In this document: in pieces, positions 60,001 through 64,000 of the stretch
How positions within the stretch are numbered: position 1 is the first letter of the stretch
Layout of the letters: every line of letters begins with the position of its first letter
Origin: Agapanthus africanus
Lineage: Eukaryota > Streptophyta > Magnoliopsida > Asparagales > Amaryllidaceae
DNA: 64,000 nucleotides
Assembly (NCBI GenBank): GCA_030015575.1
Contig: JASDDO010000018.1
Location: forward strand, 229,943,138 to 230,007,137
Direction: 5' to 3'
The notes under the pieces: generated by a model
Databases searched by the model: none
What the model was told of the DNA's origin: nothing
The model's input: only the letters and a program-made list of their open reading frames with translations
Made by a program: the position numbers and the translations under genes

Positions 60001-61023
60001 CATGCTAGCTCCGTTCGCAACTCTGAGGGTCATGTCACCTTCCTTCAAAAACCTACGATTTCTCAACGCCTGCAAAGAATTACAGATATGAGATCCTGAT
60101 CCGGTATCCAATACCCAGGAAGTAGAGTTTATAGAAAGACAGTTTTCAATAACATACACACCTGAAGCTGAAGCCGCAACCTGCTTCAGTTCCTGTGTCC
60201 TGGCTTTCCAAGCCCTGCAATCTTTCTTCCAGTGTCCACTCTTGTGACAATAGAAGCATTCCTCTTTACCAACAAGCTTCCCCGCTATCTTTGTTGCCTT
60301 TTCCTTTCCCTTCGCACCCACTTTACTAACACCGCCTCTTGGTTTGGCGGGGGCTTTCTTCTTCTTTCCCTTGGCTTTCGCCTTGGACCTAGAAGAAGAA
60401 GATCCTCCTACAAACAAAGTGGATGTATCCCTACCCTTCTGTAGGGTGCCCTCTGCGCTCCTCAGCAGGTTGAGGAGTTCTGAAAGTTCAACTTCCTTTT
60501 CTTGCAAGTTGAAATTCAGTATGAACTGGGCGTAAGTGGATGGAAGGGACTGGAGAATTATATCTGTGTAGAGTTCACTATCCAACGTGGTCCCAAGTTC
60601 CGCGAGCTCCTCAGTGTAGCCAATCATCTTAAGCACGTGGTCCGCTACCGATGATCCGACGGCCAACTTAGTCGAAAATAACTTCTTCGACACTTCGTAT
60701 CTTGCGATACGAGACTGCTCTCCATACAGTTCTTTTGTATGAAGAAATATGGATTCCAAATCCATATTCTCGTGCCTCCTCTGATGGTCATTGTCCATCG
60801 AGGCAAGTACGAGGCATCTGGCCTTCGCGCTGTCAATCTCCCAAGTCTTACGGATTTCCTTATCCGCGACGCTGGAGGTGGGACCTGGGACGGGGGGAGC
60901 TTTGCTGGTAAGAAGATACCCCAGCTTGTCGTAAGAGATTGCCAATTTGACATTCCTGAGCCAATCTTTGTAGTTTGGCCCTGTCAATATGTTTTTATCT
61001 AGAAGTAACTTAAGTCCAGTCAT
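57073..61023 (-). CDS. Gag-Pol polyprotein of element D, Ty1/copia Angela lineage, 1316 aa, intact
   Basis: One frame carries all proteins for copy-and-paste transposition. I chose the ATG at 61023 (MTGLKLLLDK); the frame extends 12 codons further but only to a GTG. Positions from this Met: Gag 1-250, ending in a K/G-rich basic stretch and a CX2CX4HX4C zinc knuckle (C256, C259, H264, C269); aspartic protease DTGS at 306-309; integrase HHCC zinc site (H441, H446, C472, C475) and catalytic D502, D565, E601, with 35 residues between the last two; reverse transcriptase about 825-1060 with YVDD at 989-992; RNase H about 1155-1290 with D1161, E1202, D1240. Order PR-IN-RT-RH is that of Ty1/copia, and the RNase H and C-terminus resemble Angela/BARE elements. 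No stop or frameshift is seen. Regulation would come from the LTR and the 2-kb leader. Confidence 0.96.
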   Translation of the reverse strand: MTGLKLLLDKNILTGPNYKDWLRNVKLAISYDKLGYLLTSKAPPVPGPTSSVADKEIRKTWEIDSAKARCLVLASMDNDHQRRHENMDLESIFLHTKELYGEQSRIARYEVSKKLFSTKLAVGSSVADHVLKMIGYTEELAELGTTLDSELYTDIILQSLPSTYAQFILNFNLQEKEVELSELLNLLRSAEGTLQKGRDTSTLFVGGSSSSRSKAKAKGKKKKAPAKPRGGVSKVGAKGKEKATKIAGKLVGKEECFYCHKSGHWKKDCRAWKARTQELKQVAASASGVYVIENCLSINSTSWVLDTGSGSHICNSLQALRNRRFLKEGDMTLRVANGASMDAKAVGDYHLGMSDGHVLVLRNCFFVPNATCNIISVSLVSKEGYEFAFVSNVVNIHLNQVLIGSGTLSNGIYVLNQPQIFNVQNTHKRKSPDINQTFLWHCRLGHINERRLTKLHKEGYLDPFEYQSYATCQSCLKGKMTKTPFTGHGVRASELLGLVHSDVCGPMSTHARSGHSYFITFTDDFSRYGYVFLMKHKSEAFGKFQEYKNEVEKQTGKSIKILRSDRGGEYLSAEFLNYLKENGILSQLTPPYTPQHNGVSERRNRTLLDMVRSMMSNAELPRSFWGYALESAAYLLNRVPSKTVPTTPYEMWCGKRPHLSHIKTWGCPAFVKKQHADKLEARSVQCKFVGYPKNSKGYFFYCEEEQKVLVSRHAYFLETEFLENQISGSTVELEEIPEPRTITESLVEPEGSNEQDIPMPLRRSSRQSHPPERYYGFLIDGDREDCIIDYDEPTSFQQAVQSIDSVKWLDAMRTEMESMYTNKVWTLDFAPDGVKPVGCKWIFKRKIGVDGQVETYKARLVAKGFRQRPGLDYDETFSPVAMLKSIRILLAIAAFHDYEIWQMDVKTAFLNGNLEECVYMDQPEGFIQSGSSGKVCKLLKSIYGLKQASRSWNICFDETVKEFDFIKNPDEPCIYSRFVARTVVFLVLYVDDILLIGNDIPMLQSVKGFLSHRFSMKDLGDASYILGIRIHRDRSKRILGLSQSRYIDTVLKRFSMEDSKRGNLPACHGITLSKEMSPKTDLERDRMSIIPYASAVGSIMYAMLCTRPDVAYALSVVSRYQSNPGEKHWIAVKNILKYLRRTKEMFLVYGGKDLQIEAFADSSFQSDKDDSKSMSGFVFTLNGGAVCWKSSKQETVADSTMEAEYIAASDAAKEAVWIRKFLKELQVVPSIVDPVPLYCDNNGAIALAKEPRSHQRSRHILRRYHLIREIVDRKEIEVRRVASEENTADPFTKALPQTQFERLIEMIGLRYASTWP

Positions 61024-61516
61024 TTCGATTTGGTCGCTGCAGGGGGAGAGAAGAAACACTTAGCACGATGCTCTTGCAAGTTTAGAATGGTTTTTAATTT
61101 GTCTAAACAGGATGGCTCCCACTGTCTCTCGAATCCCTCCTCAAACCACAAAGGAAGAATTAGCCGGGATCAATCCCACCGTACAATACTTGCTTAACCG
61201 TTCAGCCAGGCCAGTGTCGGTACTTCGAGGGAGGTTTTCCAACGCTTTCGCGAAGTTCCTTAATTTAAGAACCTCTTTTCCCTGGGGGCGTAGCCCCGCT
61301 AACACCTTTCTAGGCACCTACTAGGTTTATAGCATTGATCGTTTAGTGAGAAATTTCCCGAGGAGTAGCATATACTCACAGTAGGATCGGGATCCAAATA
61401 TCATCGCGTGACGAAAATGAAGGAATCCTACCATAATCATCACACTCCAAATGGTATGCAAATCTAGCAAGTTTCAGTACTTATGAAACTCCCGATGTGG
61501 ATTTTTGCCCCATGCT

Positions 61517-61725
61517 CTTATGACCTTGACTTTGGCCAACAAATCATAAGTCACATGTCAAGTTCTTCCCGTCGTTATCCAGGTTAATTTGAATCCACCC
61601 GTACATACCCTTGACTTTGGCCAACAAGGCAGTACGACTGTTCCAAATCAACGCATCTATCTATGCTGCACATGAATATCCAATAGCTACCAATCACTAT
61701 GCCTTGACTTTGGCCAACAAACACA
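61517..61725 (-). repeat. Three iterated motifs in leader of D
   Basis: On the plus strand the core CCTTGACTTTGGCCAACAA occurs three times without change, at about 61523, 61609 and 61702. Flanking arms pair well in the first (CTTATGA/TCATAAG), partly in the second (GTAC/GTAC) and poorly in the third. Confidence 0.78.
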
Positions 61726-62793
61726 GCTTGAATACTATTGACTATTCATGCGAAACGACGGAGGGCTACGAATGGTTTTGGTAAAACCGTGAACGTAGTG
61801 AACTTGATATAATCGATGGAACGAGATAGCTTTTAGAAGGAGTGGCTCAAGCTCCGCATTTAAAAGTTAGTTTTTGAAAAGAACCGAGTGGTTTTTCGAA
61901 AGTGTTCCATCGACTTAAACTTGGTTTATTATCTTGCATTAGTTCTTTTAATGCGTGATATTCTTGCATTAGTTCCTTTAATGCGTCCCATCATTTAATT
62001 CCTACCATTGCAGAAAACAACCAAAATATGACGTACGCTTATGCCATTCGCATTCGCCACGGGGTCCCGTCATCACTCGTTAGGTTACTTAACTAACGAC
62101 AGAGCGGGGGCTGGGCTAGCGCGGCTGTAAAACATAAGCAACGCCTAAATAGAAAGCAATGATAGACATTACAGATCACAGATGAATACATTGGATATAC
62201 TAGCAATCCGCATTCCTTTCGAGCCTGAAACGAAAAGCGGATAACACGGTCGCGGTGAATAGCAAATACCCCACCCAAGACCCCTACGGGTGCGGCAAAC
62301 TACCCTCCATGTTCCCGGTAGTTTGTGCACCCCACCATGGGTCTATCCTAGGAGCAAAAACAGTAAAAAGAATTATACAATGACGGCTACAACCCCGACC
62401 CGGTTGTGCGGCCAAACAAATAATATAATTACATCAATTTACATTTACAATGAATGAAAGAAAAACAAAAGCTCATCTCACATCCACCCCGGCTATTCAC
62501 CCGCGACAATCCAACACATTCATATACACATTCCAGAACATTACAGATCATGTATAACCCCGACTAATCGACTTATAGCGATTAGCCGACGTTCAATACA
62601 TGCAAACATCACAGATATAACCAACATAGCCAAAGTGCAGTGAAGTTCGGAAAAAAAATACGGAATTATAGGACCCCAAAAGTGAATTTCAGTTCTGGAA
62701 AATCTGGGTACATATAATATATCTTAAAAATCCCAAAACCAACACAGAAGAACACTGCACGAAAAACGATGCATGGAAGACACCAACTTGCGG

Positions 62794-62833
62794 CGGTTCC
62801 GCGGCCAGATGAATAGGTGAGGCCGCGGAAGCG
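62794..62833 (-). promoter_or_regulatory. GC-rich leader stem-loop of element D
   Basis: Arms CGGTTCCGCGGCC (62794-62806) and GGCCGCGGAAGCG (62821-62833) pair at 12 of 13 positions around a 14-nt loop. The stem begins 198 nt from the primer site. Confidence 0.7.
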
Positions 62834-63031
62834 CGGCGGTTTGGAGGTAACATGATGTCGTTTTTCTTGTGTGTTCTTAGAAAACCCTGAGACGATTTTA
62901 CAAGTATAAAGTTTTTCAATTTGAGCAGAAAAAATTTCAACAGAAAGTTAGGTTTTCGATTTTCCGGTTTTGCGATTTTTCGGTTCCGAACTTCGTTACA
63001 CTTCACTACCAAGCTAGTTTAAGTTTAGTTA

Positions 63032-63044
63032 GGCTCTGATACCA
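63032..63044 (-). promoter_or_regulatory. Primer-binding site of element D
   Basis: Minus strand TGGTATCAGAGCC, one base from the 5' LTR. Confidence 0.95.
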
Positions 63045-63045
63045 C

Positions 63046-64000
63046 TGTAAGTCCATATTGCGACCCCCGGTACTTACGGGGAGGCGGAAACGGTATAAAA
63101 AACGAATTTTTATCGCAAGAGGCAACATGGACTAAACTTTGTCGGGATCGTTGTCTAAACTAAAACTAGTTAACAAGCTAAAGAGAGTTAGCTACTATGG
63201 AAGATGGTTATACCTAAACTTGAACTCCTTCTTCTTCAAACCTTGTAGAGGTTGATGGTTCTCTTTTCGTCGCCTTCTCCCGTCGAAGATGGATCCACCT
63301 CGAAGGTTCGACTTTGGGCTCTTCCTCGATCTTTGAGTGAACTAGGGTTTCCGGCTTGCTAAACCTTCATCCTAGAATGAGTAGAGAGTGATTAGGGTTT
63401 GCTTTTCTATCTAAAGAGAATGATTCTCAACACATGAGAAGGTTTCTCTTTTCAAGAGGAAGAAGAAGATGAAATGAGGAGAGAGAGTGAGAATGATAGA
63501 ATGAGCAATATTTTCTCTTTCTTGCAACCATATTGCAAAAAGAAAAGAATTATCTAAATGATAATAATTGAAATAAGAATAGTTGATGGTTATTTTAGGA
63601 ATGACCACTATCATGCTTCTTTAAATGAAGTGTAAGCATGAATCAAGGAGGATCTTCAAAGCATGATGGTGGTCAAAGGTCAACAAGTCAACCAAGGTCA
63701 ACAAGTCAACAAAAAATCAACCATAACATAATTCTCATTTAATTACTATTATTAATAGATAATATACAAATCCATTAGGGTTTGGAAAAAGATAACTGTC
63801 AACTGTGCATACGCACCCGATCCGAAACCCTAATGAAAGACCTCATTCTCCGCCTCAAGCAACTGTGCATACACACCTGCATTCTCGTTCCGAGGAACAA
63901 GAATACCAAGAATAAAAAGCAACCCCCAAAACATATACCAGTATCTGGCTCAAACCAGAGCCTGCCAGTATAATCCGTCCGGACTCCAAACGTGCACAAG
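63046..64000 (-). mobile_element. 5' LTR of element D, cut by the window edge
   Basis: The first 955 bp in plus-strand order correspond without gap to 54981-55935; I saw no difference in a by-eye comparison. The promoter part of this LTR lies outside the window. Confidence 0.95.

Larger units (their letters stand above)
61024..63031 (-). other. Untranslated leader of element D
   Basis: It is 2 kb between primer site and gag with no credible gene. A pyrimidine tract followed by CTGCAG (61056-61037) lies just before the gag ATG. Hairpin motifs lie at 61517-61725 and a GC-rich stem at 62794-62833. Confidence 0.82.
54981..64000 (-). mobile_element. Element D: young, coding-intact Ty1/copia (Angela-type) retrotransposon
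   Basis: On the minus strand it has a 5' LTR (63046 to beyond the window edge), primer site, 2-kb leader, intact polyprotein (61023-57073), polypurine tract and 3' LTR (57058-54981). The visible 955 bp of the 5' LTR show no difference from the 3' LTR. With all catalytic motifs present, D has the features of a recently inserted and possibly competent element, and is a plausible source of proteins for its defective relatives A and J. Confidence 0.95.

Noticed and set aside
61024-61059. Start of the D polyprotein at 61059
   Set aside because: The codon is GTG and the 12 added residues come from the pyrimidine tract before gag. The ATG at 61023 is the natural start.
55346-63973. Duplicate 63- and 67-aa frames near 55346/63411 and 55717/63782
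   Set aside because: They occur twice only because the LTRs of D are identical.

Overview
The window is plant nuclear DNA made almost entirely of LTR retrotransposons inserted into one another. I see no host gene, tRNA, rRNA, CRISPR or bacterial-type feature. The signs are LTRs of 2-3 kb bounded by TG...CA, primer-binding sites complementary to initiator tRNA-Met or tRNA-Asp, polypurine tracts, 5-bp target-site duplications (TSDs), and Ty1/copia and Ty3 gag-pol proteins. The organism is probably a flowering plant with a large, repeat-rich genome; the sequence does not name the species. I use letters (A-N) as local names for the elements.

Left part (1-28045). A non-autonomous Ty3-type element N (minus strand) carries one open 674-codon reading frame between a tRNA-Asp primer site and a duplicated polypurine tract. 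It abuts a truncated copia LTR (F). F is split by a complete element A (4661-15156, plus strand, TSD GACAT), whose LTRs are well kept but whose gag-pol is wrecked. After F lies unassigned sequence with Ty3-LTR character (L), split by complete element B (16640-27271, minus strand, TSD AGTAT), which has a broken gag and integrase but an open 600-aa RT-RNase H frame.

Middle (28046-41624). A copia remnant E (partial LTR plus leader) is split by a complete Ty3 chromovirus C of Tekay/Del type (30107-41259, plus strand, TSD TAATC) with LTRs of about 3.1 kb. The pol of C runs 2.75 kb without an indel but carries eight nonsense codons.

Right part (41625-64000). The leader of E is cut by Ty3-type element G, G by Ty3 LTR H (minus), H by copia LTR I (plus), I by copia element J (minus), J by copia LTR K (plus), and K by D (minus). 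D is the youngest element: its polyprotein is intact (1316 aa from the ATG) and its two LTRs look identical over the 955 bp that can be compared. All six right-hand boundaries of this stack lie beyond the window.

How the parts relate. A, B, D, E and J are close relatives of the Angela/BARE lineage of Ty1/copia. Those with readable leaders share a long untranslated leader of 2-3.3 kb. Three complete elements have a GC-rich stem about 185-200 nt after the primer site. The leaders also carry three iterated hairpin motifs whose loop sequence is nearly uniform within one element but differs between elements. A and J share the same deletions in gag-pol, so they look like a non-autonomous subfamily mobilised by proteins from relatives such as D. 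The leader structures, the defective subfamily and the unknown 674-codon frame of N are the best candidates here for something not yet described.
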